Positions 41,481 through 51,704 of a DNA stretch of 64,000 nt are shown piece after piece. The translations under genes and the position numbers were made by a program. Source of the DNA: Krasilnikovia cinnamomea (lineage in GTDB: Bacteria; Actinomycetota; Actinomycetes; Mycobacteriales; Micromonosporaceae); contig NZ_SHKY01000001.1 of assembly GCF_004217545.1 (NCBI RefSeq), forward strand, positions 4,898,001-4,962,000. The letters run 5' to 3'. Each line of letters starts with the position of its first letter. Position 1 is the first letter of the stretch. Under the pieces are notes generated by a model. That model saw only the letters and a program-made list of their open reading frames with translations. It did not search any database and was not told the origin of the DNA.

Positions 41481-41589
41481 CCTGCTCGGGATGTCGCGCT
41501 ATCCCGACTGAAGGCCGTTCGGTCCGGAGACCTCAGCCGGGCTGGGACCGCAGGCTGCGCTTCAGGCGAGGTCAGTACGGACGTTCGAA

Positions 41590-41735
41590 CCCTCGGCTGG
41601 CCGGCGCCCGAGGGCTGGGACTCCGAGGCGCCGTTTCACTTCATCGACGGTGTCGAGGCAGCCGTGGCCAAGGCGCAGCAGCTTGCGGGTGACCGCATTG
41701 TCGAGGTCGTCGGTGGCCAGGGGCTACAAGGTGTC
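41590..41735 (+). pseudogene. Remnant of a dihydrofolate-reductase-fold (RibD C-terminal type) protein
   Basis: The plus frame through 41597-41735 reads GWPAPEGWDSEAPFHFIDGV, then EAAVAKAQQLAGDRIVEVVGG. This is the middle of YwjB/RibD C-terminal-domain proteins, where F-x-F-x-x-x-G...A...A-G-x-x-x-V-x-V-x-G is typical. No start, N-terminal domain or C-terminal end is present, and it runs into the 3' end of the convergent mrr gene. It is a truncated leftover. Confidence 0.6.
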
Positions 41736-42683
41736 GAAGAAGTCTTCGTCGACCCGCCTAAGCGTGAATGTCCTTTCATCCTGAACTCCGACATTATGGA
41801 GAATCATGAGTTCAGCTAGCTGTATGCCGTCGATCAGTACAACGCGAGCTGCAACGCGTTCGGCGTAATCCCGTGCCTCCGAAGTGAAGCGAGTGGTTGC
41901 GATGAAGACTCCGCGGTCCGCCTGTGCTCCGTGGAGGGCCCCCACGAAGGCCTGGATGTCCGGCCGGCCGATCGACTGCTCCGGCCCATAGCGCTTGGCT
42001 TGCACGTAGACCCGCTCGAGTCCCAGGGCGTCCTGTCGGATGACTCCGTCAAGTCCTTGATCGCCACTGCGACCCAAGTGCTGTGCCGCTCCGGCTTTCC
42101 CTCCGTACCCCATTGCGGTGAGCAGGCGCAGCACCAGACGCTCCAGGAAATCGGGGTCCCGCTCTCGAATTCTCTGCAACAACTCCGTCGAAACCGCCGA
42201 ATTCGCCTCCTTTACCGCACGCTCGAGTTGCTCCAGTGGCGTTGTCTCGGCGGTCGGGGCATTGATGGCACCGGCACGGGCGTCCGTACCGGAACCGCCA
42301 GGCGTGGCACTTGCTGCAGGTGGTTCGTCTTGGCTCCCCGTCGCCCGCATCTTGAACTCAAGAAACTCGGGATAGCGAGACAGCGTCACGTTGTCCACCC
42401 GAGTGGGGTTCTCCGCAAGCACGCTGCGGCCGCGGTCCGTCAGCTCCAAGATCCCACGACGGGGCCGCCGAAGTAGCCCAGCCTGTGCCATGTACGTCGC
42501 GGCCCAATTGACTCGGCTGTCGAACACCGGTTGTCCGCTGGGGATCCGCTCGGCGAGATCATCAGGTGTAAGCCCAAGCGTCGACGCGACAGTCCGACGG
42601 ACATCTGCGACTCGGTACGGCAGGCCGTCACTCACCGCGACCAGAACGGGCAACATGAGGCTTTGATAGTCCGGCACGCTCAC
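41724..42683 (-). CDS. mrr: Mrr-family type IV restriction endonuclease
   Basis: 319 residues. The N-terminal winged-helix Mrr_N domain (about 1-100) starts SVPDYQSLMLPVLVAVSDG. A Pro/Ala-rich linker follows, then the Mrr catalytic domain (about 180-300) with GYGGKAGAAQHLGRSGDQGLDGVI and VYVQAKRY, giving the D-x(n)-QxK active site. Next is GRPDIQAFVGALHGAQADRGVFIAT. Mrr enzymes cut foreign methylated DNA. It is a complete gene of typical length, adding a second defence function next to Wadjet. Confidence 0.93.
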   Translation of the reverse strand: MSVPDYQSLMLPVLVAVSDGLPYRVADVRRTVASTLGLTPDDLAERIPSGQPVFDSRVNWAATYMAQAGLLRRPRRGILELTDRGRSVLAENPTRVDNVTLSRYPEFLEFKMRATGSQDEPPAASATPGGSGTDARAGAINAPTAETTPLEQLERAVKEANSAVSTELLQRIRERDPDFLERLVLRLLTAMGYGGKAGAAQHLGRSGDQGLDGVIRQDALGLERVYVQAKRYGPEQSIGRPDIQAFVGALHGAQADRGVFIATTRFTSEARDYAERVAARVVLIDGIQLAELMILHNVGVQDERTFTLRRVDEDFFDTL

Positions 42684-42858
42684 CCGAGCAGTCTTCCAAC
42701 ATCAACGGAGTGCTTCAGCATCGGCGCGCCGACAGCTCCGCCTGACTCGCCTCCGGCCCATGTGTACGGCAGCCAGTTGTCCACCGTGGAAATACCTACC
42801 CCCGCGCCGGAGGTTCCCGTTCAGGTACACCCAGACCACGACGAGGAAAGCGGCGAGC

Positions 42859-43236
42859 ATGAGCAACGAGACCGCCACGGCGCTGGCGCAGGACCGGGTC
42901 ATCGACATCACCACCATCGGCCGCAAGACCGGTGAACCGCGCCGGATCGAGATCTGGTTCCACCGGCTGGAGGGTCGGTACTACATCACCGGTACACCCG
43001 GCCGTCCGCGCGACTGGTACGCCAACCTGGTCACTCACCCGCGATTCACCTTCCACCTCAAAGAGTCCGCGACGGCCGATCTGCAGGCGACTGCCCGTCC
43101 CGTCACTGACCAGGCCGAGCGAGAGAAGGTCCTCGCCGGGCTGCTCGCCCCGCTCGGCGACTTCACCAGCAAGCCGGGCCAGGAGGTCGAGGTCTGGGTG
43201 GCAAGCAGCCCTCTCGTCGAGGTCACCTTTCCCTGA
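42859..43236 (+). CDS. Deazaflavin (F420)-dependent nitroreductase-family protein
   Basis: 125 residues of the DUF385/Ddn split-barrel fold. The family pattern is clear in ITTIGRKTGEPRRIEIWFHR, GRYYITGTPGRPRDWYANL and HPRFTFHLK. Members use F420H2, an actinomycete cofactor, to reduce quinones, nitro groups or other substrates, though some do not bind F420. ATG 42859 has gaggaaag 12 bases upstream. It is monocistronic. Confidence 0.88.
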   Translation: MSNETATALAQDRVIDITTIGRKTGEPRRIEIWFHRLEGRYYITGTPGRPRDWYANLVTHPRFTFHLKESATADLQATARPVTDQAEREKVLAGLLAPLGDFTSKPGQEVEVWVASSPLVEVTFP

Positions 43237-43915
43237 CGCGCCCCCGCGCGGACGCCTGCAAAACCATCCCTGTGGGCGTCCGCCGTGCCCGCGCGGGCGC
43301 TGTCGCGGGCGGTGCGGGCCGGGCTGCCCGCCCACGACATCCCGCTGCTGGCGTGGCGTACCGGCGATGGGACCTGGCGGGGGAGCGGCGCAACCGCGGT
43401 GACGTGCCAGGTGCCGACTCGCGCCCACTGTGGAGAAGGCACGTGATATCGCCGGGCCGGATAACGCGACAACGTACGGCTGGTTGTTTGGTTCCACCGC
43501 TGGCAGCCAGGACTGAAGCCGGGTCGAACGCCAAGGGCCGTTTTACCACGACCAGCCGCAATGCCTCCGGGCTCGCCTGCCTGGCCCGATGCTCCACCCT
43601 CCGCATGAAGAAGCAGCCCACGCCCTGCCGCGGCCACGTACATCGAAATCCTCTCGACCGGTCCCCTCGCCGGTCATTCCGGCGCCCGGCCATCGGCGGA
43701 CGCCTCGTCGCAGCTTGCGAAAGCCTGGGGACTCGCGCGATGAATGCATTCTTTCGAGCCGCCGCCGGCCAGAAGCCCGCCTGAGCGTGGCCCATCGCTT
43801 CACTACGAACTCGTAGCGCTGCGGCGGGAAGCGATCGAGGGATTCTCGGGTCCAAGCCTTATGAGTGAATTCTACGATAATGTCGCGCCCGCAGATCACC
43901 CAGAAAGGCGCCGAT
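43237..43915. other. Long intergenic stretch, mostly without genes
   Basis: No complete gene is supported. A frame around 43270-43440 reads SAVPARALSRAVRAGLPAHD then IPLLAWRTGDGTWRG, which looks like coding sequence with no start or end. It may be a gene fragment, but I do not recognise the family. The last 50 bp hold the AGAAAGG ribosome site (43902-43908) of the uptake operon. Confidence 0.4.
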
Positions 43916-44890
43916 ATGACCATAAAAGGTACTTCTGCTGCCTTCGCCGCGACCGCCGCACTGCTCGTCACGACGGCCTGCGACGCGAGCGGCCACGCGG
44001 ATCCGTCGGCGTCCGGTGCGACCCTCACCGTCAAGATCGGCGCAGTGCCCACCATTCAGTACGGCGTGATCAAGCTGGCCCAGGCCCGTGGCTTCTTCGC
44101 CGAGCAGGGCGTCCGGGTCGACATCACCAACGTGGACAGTGGCCCCAACGTAGTCACCGGTGTGGTGGCCGGCCAGTACGACGTTGGCTGGACCGCGTAC
44201 GCCCCGGTGCTGCTCGCCGTCGCGGCCGGCAACTCCGGCCTGAAGAAGGTGGCGAACGTCTCCCTGTTGGGCGCGAAGGGCACAAACAGTGGCCTGCTTG
44301 TCCGCAAGGACTCGGGCATCACCTCGTTCGCTGCTCTGGCTGGCAAGAAGGTCGCCACCAACGCCCAGCGCTCGTTAGTGACTCTTACTACCCAGGCGGC
44401 TGTGGCCAAGGCCGGCGGGGACCCCAGCACGACGGAATTCGTCGCGCTTCCTCTAGGCCAGATCGCCAAGGCGGTCGCGGAAAGGCAGGTGGACGCGGGC
44501 GTGACCGCGCCGCCATACCAGTCGCAGGCACTCAAGCAGTTCCCGGAGCTCGCGGACCTCGGTGACACGTTGGCCGAGGTGCTGCCGCCCGGCTCACCGA
44601 CCGGGCTGGTCTTCGGCAAGAAGGACCTCAGCGGCGACCGTAAGACCGCGATGGAGCGGTTCCAGACGGCGATCAAGAAGGCGCTCGCGTACGCGGACGA
44701 CCACCAGGCCGAGGTCAAGGCGGCTGGCGCGCCGCTCGCCGGCCTCAGCGCCGAGGAGGCCGCCGCCCTGCCGGACGTCACCTACCGCAGCGAGGTCACC
44801 GCAGCCCAACTCGCACCGCTGGTCGCGCTGATGAAGCAGTTCGGCTGGGTGAAGAACGACATCGACCTGGCCGCGTTCGTAGGCGCGTGA
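43916..44890 (+). CDS. ABC transporter substrate-binding lipoprotein (SsuA/NMT1 family)
   Basis: 324 residues. It has a lipoprotein signal peptide with lipobox LVTTAC around residue 22. The mature NMT1/SsuA fold starts LTVKIGAVPTIQYGVIKLAQ, with ARGFFAEQGVRVDITNVDSG and VAGQYDVGWTAYAPVLLAVA. Such proteins deliver sulfonates, taurine, nitrate, riboflavin/thiamine precursors or similar organic anions. ATG 43916 has AGAAAGG upstream. It begins a four-gene operon with overlapping junctions (44890, 45630, 46403). Substrate not determinable. Confidence 0.9.
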   Translation: MTIKGTSAAFAATAALLVTTACDASGHADPSASGATLTVKIGAVPTIQYGVIKLAQARGFFAEQGVRVDITNVDSGPNVVTGVVAGQYDVGWTAYAPVLLAVAAGNSGLKKVANVSLLGAKGTNSGLLVRKDSGITSFAALAGKKVATNAQRSLVTLTTQAAVAKAGGDPSTTEFVALPLGQIAKAVAERQVDAGVTAPPYQSQALKQFPELADLGDTLAEVLPPGSPTGLVFGKKDLSGDRKTAMERFQTAIKKALAYADDHQAEVKAAGAPLAGLSAEEAAALPDVTYRSEVTAAQLAPLVALMKQFGWVKNDIDLAAFVGA

Positions 44891-45633
44891 TGTTTCGCCC
44901 CACCGCCCTGTCGGCACTGGGTCTCGCCGGGGCGGCCGCACTCTGGGAGGCGACCACCCGCACCGGCATCGTCGCCGAAACCGACGTGCCGACGCTGAGC
45001 AGTACGCTCACCGCGTTCGGCGGTCTGCTCGGCAGCGCGATGTTCTGGACCGCGACCGGTGACACCCTCCGCTCCTGGGCGCTGGGTCTGCTGGTCAGCG
45101 CCGCGATCGCGATCCCGCTCGGGCTCGCGGTCGGGGCGAGCGACCGGGCCTGGCGGTTCATCCGGGTCCCGGTGGAGGCGCTGCGCCCGATCCCGCCCGT
45201 CGTGATCCTCCCGCTCGCGCTGCTGGTCCTCGCCGGCGGCATCGAGTTCAAGGTCTTTCTGATCGCGCAGGGTGCGCTCTGGCCGTTGCTGATCCAGACC
45301 AGCTACGGCGTACGCCACACCGACGCCGTCGTCCTGGACACCGCCCGCAGCTACCGGCTCGACTGGTGGCGGCGGATCGTCTTCGTCCGGCTGCCGGCCG
45401 CGCTACCGATGGTGGTGATCGCGCTCCAGATCGCCGCGGCCACCGCGTTCGCCATCTCGCTGGCCACCGAGCTGGTGGGCGGCGCACCCGGCCTGGGCCA
45501 GCTTCTGGTGGTCGCCTCCAGCGGCGACGACCTGCCCCAGGTGTACGCGCTGACCCTCGCCGCGGGCGTGTTCGGTCTGCTCGTCGCGACGGCCTTCGGC
45601 GCCCTGCACCGGCTGGTGGTGGCGGGCCGGTGA
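44890..45633 (+). CDS. ABC transporter permease (SsuC/BPD type) 1
   Basis: 247 residues with five to six transmembrane helices. The binding-protein-dependent permease loop EAA-like motif is VVLDTARSYRLDWWRRIVFVRLPAALP. The N terminus has a conserved long leader before the first helix. It starts at ATG 44890, overlapping the lipoprotein stop (TGATG); GTG 44887 is possible. It pairs with the next permease; two distinct permeases are unusual for SsuABC, where a homodimer is common. Confidence 0.88.
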   Translation: MFRPTALSALGLAGAAALWEATTRTGIVAETDVPTLSSTLTAFGGLLGSAMFWTATGDTLRSWALGLLVSAAIAIPLGLAVGASDRAWRFIRVPVEALRPIPPVVILPLALLVLAGGIEFKVFLIAQGALWPLLIQTSYGVRHTDAVVLDTARSYRLDWWRRIVFVRLPAALPMVVIALQIAAATAFAISLATELVGGAPGLGQLLVVASSGDDLPQVYALTLAAGVFGLLVATAFGALHRLVVAGR

Positions 45634-46406
45634 GTCGCCTCAGAGGCTTCCTGTGGGAGTTGATCCTCCCGGTCGGTCTGCTCGTCGCGTACCAGATGTG
45701 GGCGCGGCAGGCGCAGAACCCGTACTTTCCGACGCTCGGCGCGATCGGCACCGAGTTCCGGGCGACATGGATCGGTTCCGGCTTCTCCGAACACGTGGTG
45801 CCGAGCCTGTGGAACCTGTGCCGCGGCTATCTGCTGGGCGTGTTCGGGGGCATCGCCGGGGGCGTGCTGCTGGGCCGGGTGCCGGTGCTTCGCGGACTGC
45901 TCGCGCCGCTGGTCAGTTTTCAGCTCACGCTGCCGGCGGTGGCGCTGCTGCCGATCTTCATCGTGGCGTTCGGCATCGGCTCGGGCATGCAGGTCGGCGT
46001 GATCACGTTCAGCGCGTTCTTCCTGGTGCTGGTGAACACCACGGCGGGCCTGCGGGCGGTGGACGCGACCGTGATCGACATCGGGCGCTCGTACCGGATC
46101 GGTCCGGTCCGGCGGCTCTTCCTGCTGCTGCTCCCGGCGGCCGCGCCGCAGATCGTGTCGGCCGCGCGCACCGCGCTCTCGGTCGCGGTGCTGGTCATGG
46201 TGGTCAGCGAGATGGTGGGCGCGCCGCACGGCATCGGCGCCGTGACGATCCTGGCGCAGCAGGAGTTTCAGTACGCCCGGATGTGGGCCGGGATGGTGCT
46301 GCTCGCACTGCTCGGCTACCTCCTCAACGCCGCCTTCGCGCTGGCCGAGCGCGCCACCCTCGGCCGCTTGGGCATCCTCGCCACCGGAGCGAAGGGCCGA
46401 TCATGA
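45630..46406 (+). CDS. ABC transporter permease (SsuC/BPD type) 2
   Basis: 258 residues, starting GTG 45630 in a GTGA overlap. Transmembrane segments include FLWELILPVGLLVAYQMWA and LLAPLVSFQLTLPAVALLPI. The EAA-type loop reads VIDIGRSYRIGPVRRLFLLLLPAAAP. It is homologous to permease 1, so the two likely form a heterodimer fed by the lipoprotein at 43916 and driven by the ATPase at 46403. Confidence 0.88.
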   Translation: MSRLRGFLWELILPVGLLVAYQMWARQAQNPYFPTLGAIGTEFRATWIGSGFSEHVVPSLWNLCRGYLLGVFGGIAGGVLLGRVPVLRGLLAPLVSFQLTLPAVALLPIFIVAFGIGSGMQVGVITFSAFFLVLVNTTAGLRAVDATVIDIGRSYRIGPVRRLFLLLLPAAAPQIVSAARTALSVAVLVMVVSEMVGAPHGIGAVTILAQQEFQYARMWAGMVLLALLGYLLNAAFALAERATLGRLGILATGAKGRS

Positions 46407-47173
46407 GCGACACGCTCCTGCGGGTCGACGGCCTCGTCATGAGGTACGGCGACCACCTGGCCGTCGGCGGGGTCGCCTTCGACGTGCGTACCGGTGAAGT
46501 GGTTTCGATCGTCGGCCCCTCGGGGGCCGGGAAGACCACCGTGCTGCGGGTCGCGGCGGGACTGCTGGAGGCCACCGGGGGCACGGTGACCATCGACGGC
46601 GAGCCGGTGGCCGGTCCACCGGCGGATGTCGCCGTGGTCTTCCAGGACTACAGCCGTTCGCTGCTGCCCTGGCTCACCGCGCTCGGTAACGTCACGCTGC
46701 CGCTGCGCGCCAAGGGCAGATCCCGGGGCGACGCTCGTTCGGCCGGGTTGGAAGCGCTGGCCGCGGTCGGCCTCGCCGGCGTGTCCCGCAAGCGCCCGCG
46801 CCAGCTCTCCGGCGGCATGCAGCAGCGGGTGGCGATCGCCCGCGCCCTCGCCTACCAGCCGAAGCTGCTGCTCATGGACGAGCCGTTCGCGAGCGTCGAC
46901 GCGCAGACCCGGATGGACCTGGAAGATCTGATCCGGCCGCTGCGCGATGAGTACGGCGTGACGATCCTGCTGGTCACCCACGACATCGACGAGGCCGTGT
47001 ACCTCTCCGACCGGATCGTCGTGCTGTCGTCCGCGCCGGCTACCGTGCTCCGTGTGATCGACGTGGACCTGCCGCTGCCGCGGTCGCAGACCGCCACCAA
47101 GGAGCAGCCCGCCTTCGGCCGGCTCCGCCACGAGGTCCTCGATCTCGTGCGGCTCAGGCCGACGTCCGCTTGA
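46403..47173 (+). CDS. ABC transporter ATP-binding protein (SsuB/TauB type)
   Basis: 256 residues. Walker A is VGPSGAGKTT, the Q-loop lies in VVFQDYSRSLLPWL (typical of SsuB/TauB), the signature is QLSGGMQQRVAIARAL, Walker B is LLLMDEPFASVD and the switch His is in LLVTHDIDEA. ATG 46403 overlaps the permease stop. The last gene of the operon. Confidence 0.93.
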   Translation: MSDTLLRVDGLVMRYGDHLAVGGVAFDVRTGEVVSIVGPSGAGKTTVLRVAAGLLEATGGTVTIDGEPVAGPPADVAVVFQDYSRSLLPWLTALGNVTLPLRAKGRSRGDARSAGLEALAAVGLAGVSRKRPRQLSGGMQQRVAIARALAYQPKLLLMDEPFASVDAQTRMDLEDLIRPLRDEYGVTILLVTHDIDEAVYLSDRIVVLSSAPATVLRVIDVDLPLPRSQTATKEQPAFGRLRHEVLDLVRLRPTSA

Positions 47174-47430
47174 TCTGCGGGGCCGACTCGGCGACCCACA
47201 GCGATCCCACCGCAGCGAGCACGTCGACGACGCGCGGAGCGAGCTGAGCCGTCGCAGCGGGATCGGCGAACGGCCAGATCAGGAACACGGCCTCGACACC
47301 GTGCAGGTGCGGGCGCACCGTGTCCGGGTCGGCCAGGTCGGCGGCGACCACGTCCACACTGGCCGCAACGATCGCGCGAGCGGGGTCGCGGGTGTTGAGG
47401 TCAACGCCGTGTCGGGTACGCCACGTCAGG
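47164..47430 (-). pseudogene. Fragment of an NmrA-like NAD(P)-binding protein
   Basis: The minus frame encodes DPARAIVAASVDVVAADLADPDTVRPHLHGVEAVFLIWPF and ends AAVGSLWVAESAPQIKRTSA. This is the second beta-alpha region of NmrA/SDR-a proteins (x-DPARA-x...GVDVVxADLxDPxxV). The N-terminal GxxGxxG nucleotide-binding loop and the C-terminal half are absent. It is a 5'- and 3'-truncated relic between two unrelated genes. Confidence 0.65.
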
Positions 47431-48157
47431 CGACGTCGGCCATGACCGCGTTGAGGGTGCGTCGCCCGATGCCCGCCATCAGGGGGTTGTCGGCGGAATG
47501 CGCGAGGAAGGCGACCGACAGCGCAAGGGCCCAGCCATGTGCGCGGATACGCAGGGCGCCATCGGCCGGGTGCTGGCTGGCCGCGGCGTAGGTTCCCCAG
47601 AACGCACGATGCTCGTCGGCCGGCAGGAGCATCCAGGCGACCGCCAGGTCGGTGGCCGGGTCACCGGCGGTGATGTCGCCGAAGTCGATGACGGCGCTGA
47701 CCCGGCCGCCGTGGACGAGGATGTTCGCGGGATGCAGGTCGCCGTGCAACCAGACGGGAGCACCGTCCCACGCGGGTGCCTCGGCCGCGGCCCGGAACAC
47801 GCGGGTCACGGTGTGGCCGTCGACGCGAGTGCCGAGCCGGTCCAGGTTGTCGGCGAGCCGTGCGGCACGGCCGGCCAGGGGAATGCCTCGAACCGGGTTT
47901 CGTGGCGCGTGGTCCGGCGCGGGGACGTGCAGCGCTGCCAGAAACGCGGCCAGGGCGCGGGCCGCCTCGCCGTGGTCGGCGGGCGGGGTACGAGGCGCGA
48001 TGAGCTCGTCCCCGATCCGCACCATGACGTTGTCCCACCCGTGCGCCAGCATCCGGAGGCGACGGTCGGCCAGATCCGGCATCTGGTCGGCGACGAGCCG
48101 GTGGACCAGGTCCAGGCTGACGTCCACGTCGGCGGGCGGCATCGGGCTGGCGTTCAT
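47426..48157 (-). CDS. Aminoglycoside phosphotransferase-like protein with an internal deletion
   Basis: 243 residues. The C-lobe is intact: Brenner's motif VWLHGDLHPANILV and the metal loop SAVIDFGDITAGDPATDLAVAW. The N-lobe begins ADVDVSLDLVHRLVADQMPDLADRRLRMLAHGWDNVMVRIGDEL, then jumps to PPADHGEAARALAAFLAALH. Family members of this subtype have about 55-60 residues between these points (lysine-containing strand and the linker), so they are missing here in frame near 47985-48000. The protein is probably inactive. Relatives phosphorylate antibiotics or small metabolites. Confidence 0.8.
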   Translation of the reverse strand: MNASPMPPADVDVSLDLVHRLVADQMPDLADRRLRMLAHGWDNVMVRIGDELIAPRTPPADHGEAARALAAFLAALHVPAPDHAPRNPVRGIPLAGRAARLADNLDRLGTRVDGHTVTRVFRAAAEAPAWDGAPVWLHGDLHPANILVHGGRVSAVIDFGDITAGDPATDLAVAWMLLPADEHRAFWGTYAAASQHPADGALRIRAHGWALALSVAFLAHSADNPLMAGIGRRTLNAVMADVA

Positions 48158-48261
48158 CGGTCGGCGCGGTCCTCGACGGTGCTCTGGTTGCGGCTCAGGG
48201 TCATCAATTGTGCCGGCTCAGGGTCAGCGGTCCGGCCGACGCGCCCGATTGATGATGGGGC

Positions 48262-49863
<1,602 letters not shown>

Positions 49864-50114
49864 CCGCTCACCCCCCAGCCCTTTTCCGCATCATCGGCCC
49901 CGGCCATCGCGGGTTGAAGCATTCAGGGTGTGACAACCGGCAGGGGTGTCCCCGCGTCCTACTTTGGCCACCGACGCACGGTGAACCTGAGGAGACCCCG
50001 GGGGCCGTGCGCTGGTGGTGCAGGGCGGCTGATCGTTGCGGTGCGGTGGTCGAGCCGCCCGGGCTCACCGACCCGGCGTTGGTCACGACGCGCCGCAGCG
50101 GGTGAAGCTGCGCC
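49864..50114. other. Intergenic region between two diguanylate cyclase genes
   Basis: 250 bases hold the 5' region of the TPR-GGDEF gene and the end of the second cyclase gene. No gene or strong hairpin is seen. Confidence 0.4.
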
Positions 50115-51578
50115 TCAGCGTTCGGCCCGCACCCGTTCGGCGTGCTTCTGCTGGTACATCCGGCGGTCGACGAGGCTCATCGCGGCGATCAGGTCGCTGG
50201 TCTCCTGCGGCAGGACGACCAGACCGTGCGACGCCGTGACCGGAACCCGGTCGTGGTCCTCGCGCAGCGCCTGGCTCACGAGCGCGATCAGCGCGTCGGG
50301 GCTGTCGACGTCCGAGGCGCGGGCGACCACGCAGAACTCGTCGCCGCCGATCCGGTAGGCGCCGCCACGGCCCTGGACCGCGTCCGACAGCCGCTGCCCG
50401 AGGCGGGCCAGCAGCGTGTCCCCGACCGGGTGGCCCAGTGTGTCGTTGTAGGCCTTGAAGCCGTTGAGGTCGCTGAGCGTGAGGTACAGCGGGTCGTCCT
50501 CGGTGCACTTGGGCAGCAGTACGGCGAGGTCCGCCTCGAGGCGGCGCCGGTTGCGCAGGCCGGTGAGCGGGTCGGTGTTGGCCGCGCGGACCAGTGCGGA
50601 CTGGCTCTTGCGGAGCATGATCACCGCGTACACGATGATCAGTGCGGCGGTGAGTACGACGATGCCGGGCAGCACGCCGACCCCGGTGAACGGGCCCGGC
50701 GCGGCGGGGGCGACGGTGACCACGTACCAGTGGTTGTCGTTGCCGACCTCCGAGGGCACCCGGTGGTACGCGGCCTGGCGACCGTCGACCTTCATCAGGC
50801 CCGCGTCCTGCCACTGGCCCACCAGCGGGGTGAACCGGTGGTTTCCCGGGTCGCCGAGCGGCTGGCCGTTCTGCTGCGGGCTGGCGCTGTCGATCACCAC
50901 GGCACCGGTGGCGGCGTCGACGACGAGCAGGTGTCCGTACCCGCCGTCCAGTTCACGGCGGAAGCCCTCGACGGTGATCTCGAAGTGCACCATCGCGTGC
51001 TTGACGTGGTCGGGCATGAGCACCTGGGTGCCGCTGGAGATCACCCAGTCGCCGACGGTGGGGGAGCGGTACGGCCGGGACTGGCGTACCACGCCCGGGG
51101 ACACGCCGAAGACGGGCTGGAAGTAGGGCGCGGTGCGGCTGTTCTGCGGCAGCTTGTCCGCGACGACCGGCTTACCGTGGATGACCGCGGCGTTGGTGAC
51201 CCCGGAGACGTCGATGAAGGCGGCGGCACCGATCCGGTCGGCGTACATCCGGCCCATGTGGGCCAGATCCTGATTCACCCGCTCGACGATCTGGTCGGTG
51301 GGTTTGGCTTTCAGCGGCAGGTGGCCGCGGTCACCATAGGCGTCGCCACCGTAGTAGTCGACGAATGAGTAATTGCGGCCACCGAGTTCGACGATGGTGC
51401 TGGCGCGTTCGAAGAACTCGCTCATTTTGTGCGAGCCGACGGCCGAACGCTGGGCGAGTTCGGACTGCTCGGTCTTGAGCGTGTTCGCCCGGCCCGAGGC
51501 GGCGCTGCCGAGCGCGGCGATCAGGAAGATGAGCGCAGCCGTCAGCATCACGACGGTGGAACGTCTGACTGCACCCAC
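50115..51578 (-). CDS. Membrane-bound dCache-type diguanylate cyclase
   Basis: 487 residues. TM1 (VVMLTAALIFLIAALGSAAS) is followed by a periplasmic dCache-like sensor (about 35-300, with YFQPVFGVSPGVVRQSRPY). TM2 (LPGIVVLTAALIIVYAVIML) leads to a GGDEF domain with TDPLTGLRNRRRLEADL and GGDEF in YRIGGDEFCVVAR. GTG 51578. It is divergent from the BMP-family lipoprotein at 51705, so a ligand bound by that lipoprotein and c-di-GMP signalling may be linked; that is inference from neighbourhood. Confidence 0.92.
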   Translation of the reverse strand: MGAVRRSTVVMLTAALIFLIAALGSAASGRANTLKTEQSELAQRSAVGSHKMSEFFERASTIVELGGRNYSFVDYYGGDAYGDRGHLPLKAKPTDQIVERVNQDLAHMGRMYADRIGAAAFIDVSGVTNAAVIHGKPVVADKLPQNSRTAPYFQPVFGVSPGVVRQSRPYRSPTVGDWVISSGTQVLMPDHVKHAMVHFEITVEGFRRELDGGYGHLLVVDAATGAVVIDSASPQQNGQPLGDPGNHRFTPLVGQWQDAGLMKVDGRQAAYHRVPSEVGNDNHWYVVTVAPAAPGPFTGVGVLPGIVVLTAALIIVYAVIMLRKSQSALVRAANTDPLTGLRNRRRLEADLAVLLPKCTEDDPLYLTLSDLNGFKAYNDTLGHPVGDTLLARLGQRLSDAVQGRGGAYRIGGDEFCVVARASDVDSPDALIALVSQALREDHDRVPVTASHGLVVLPQETSDLIAAMSLVDRRMYQQKHAERVRAER

Positions 51579-51627
51579 GGACCGATTACCTCTTCACGCG
51601 CTCCCGAAGTCTGCTGACTCCTGAGCC

Positions 51628-51679
51628 TCATATCGGTCAGACCTTGTCCGATATGAGGGCATCCGACTTGATTCGGATG
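51628..51679. promoter_or_regulatory. Two inverted repeats in the divergent promoter
   Basis: A perfect 9-bp inverted repeat (51628-51636, TCATATCGG; complement at 51648-51656) is followed by a perfect 7-bp repeat (CATCCGA 51660-51666, TCGGATG 51673-51679). Both lie in the 126-bp divergent space between the cyclase and the lipoprotein gene. They are candidate regulator sites for one or both promoters. Confidence 0.5.
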
Positions 51680-51704
51680 TCATCAGCGGAAGGGATGCGC
51701 AGCG

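Noticed and set aside
43270..43440. A complete gene in the gap before the uptake operon
   Set aside because: The frame looks coding but has no start, no end and no family match, so it is noted only as a possible fragment.
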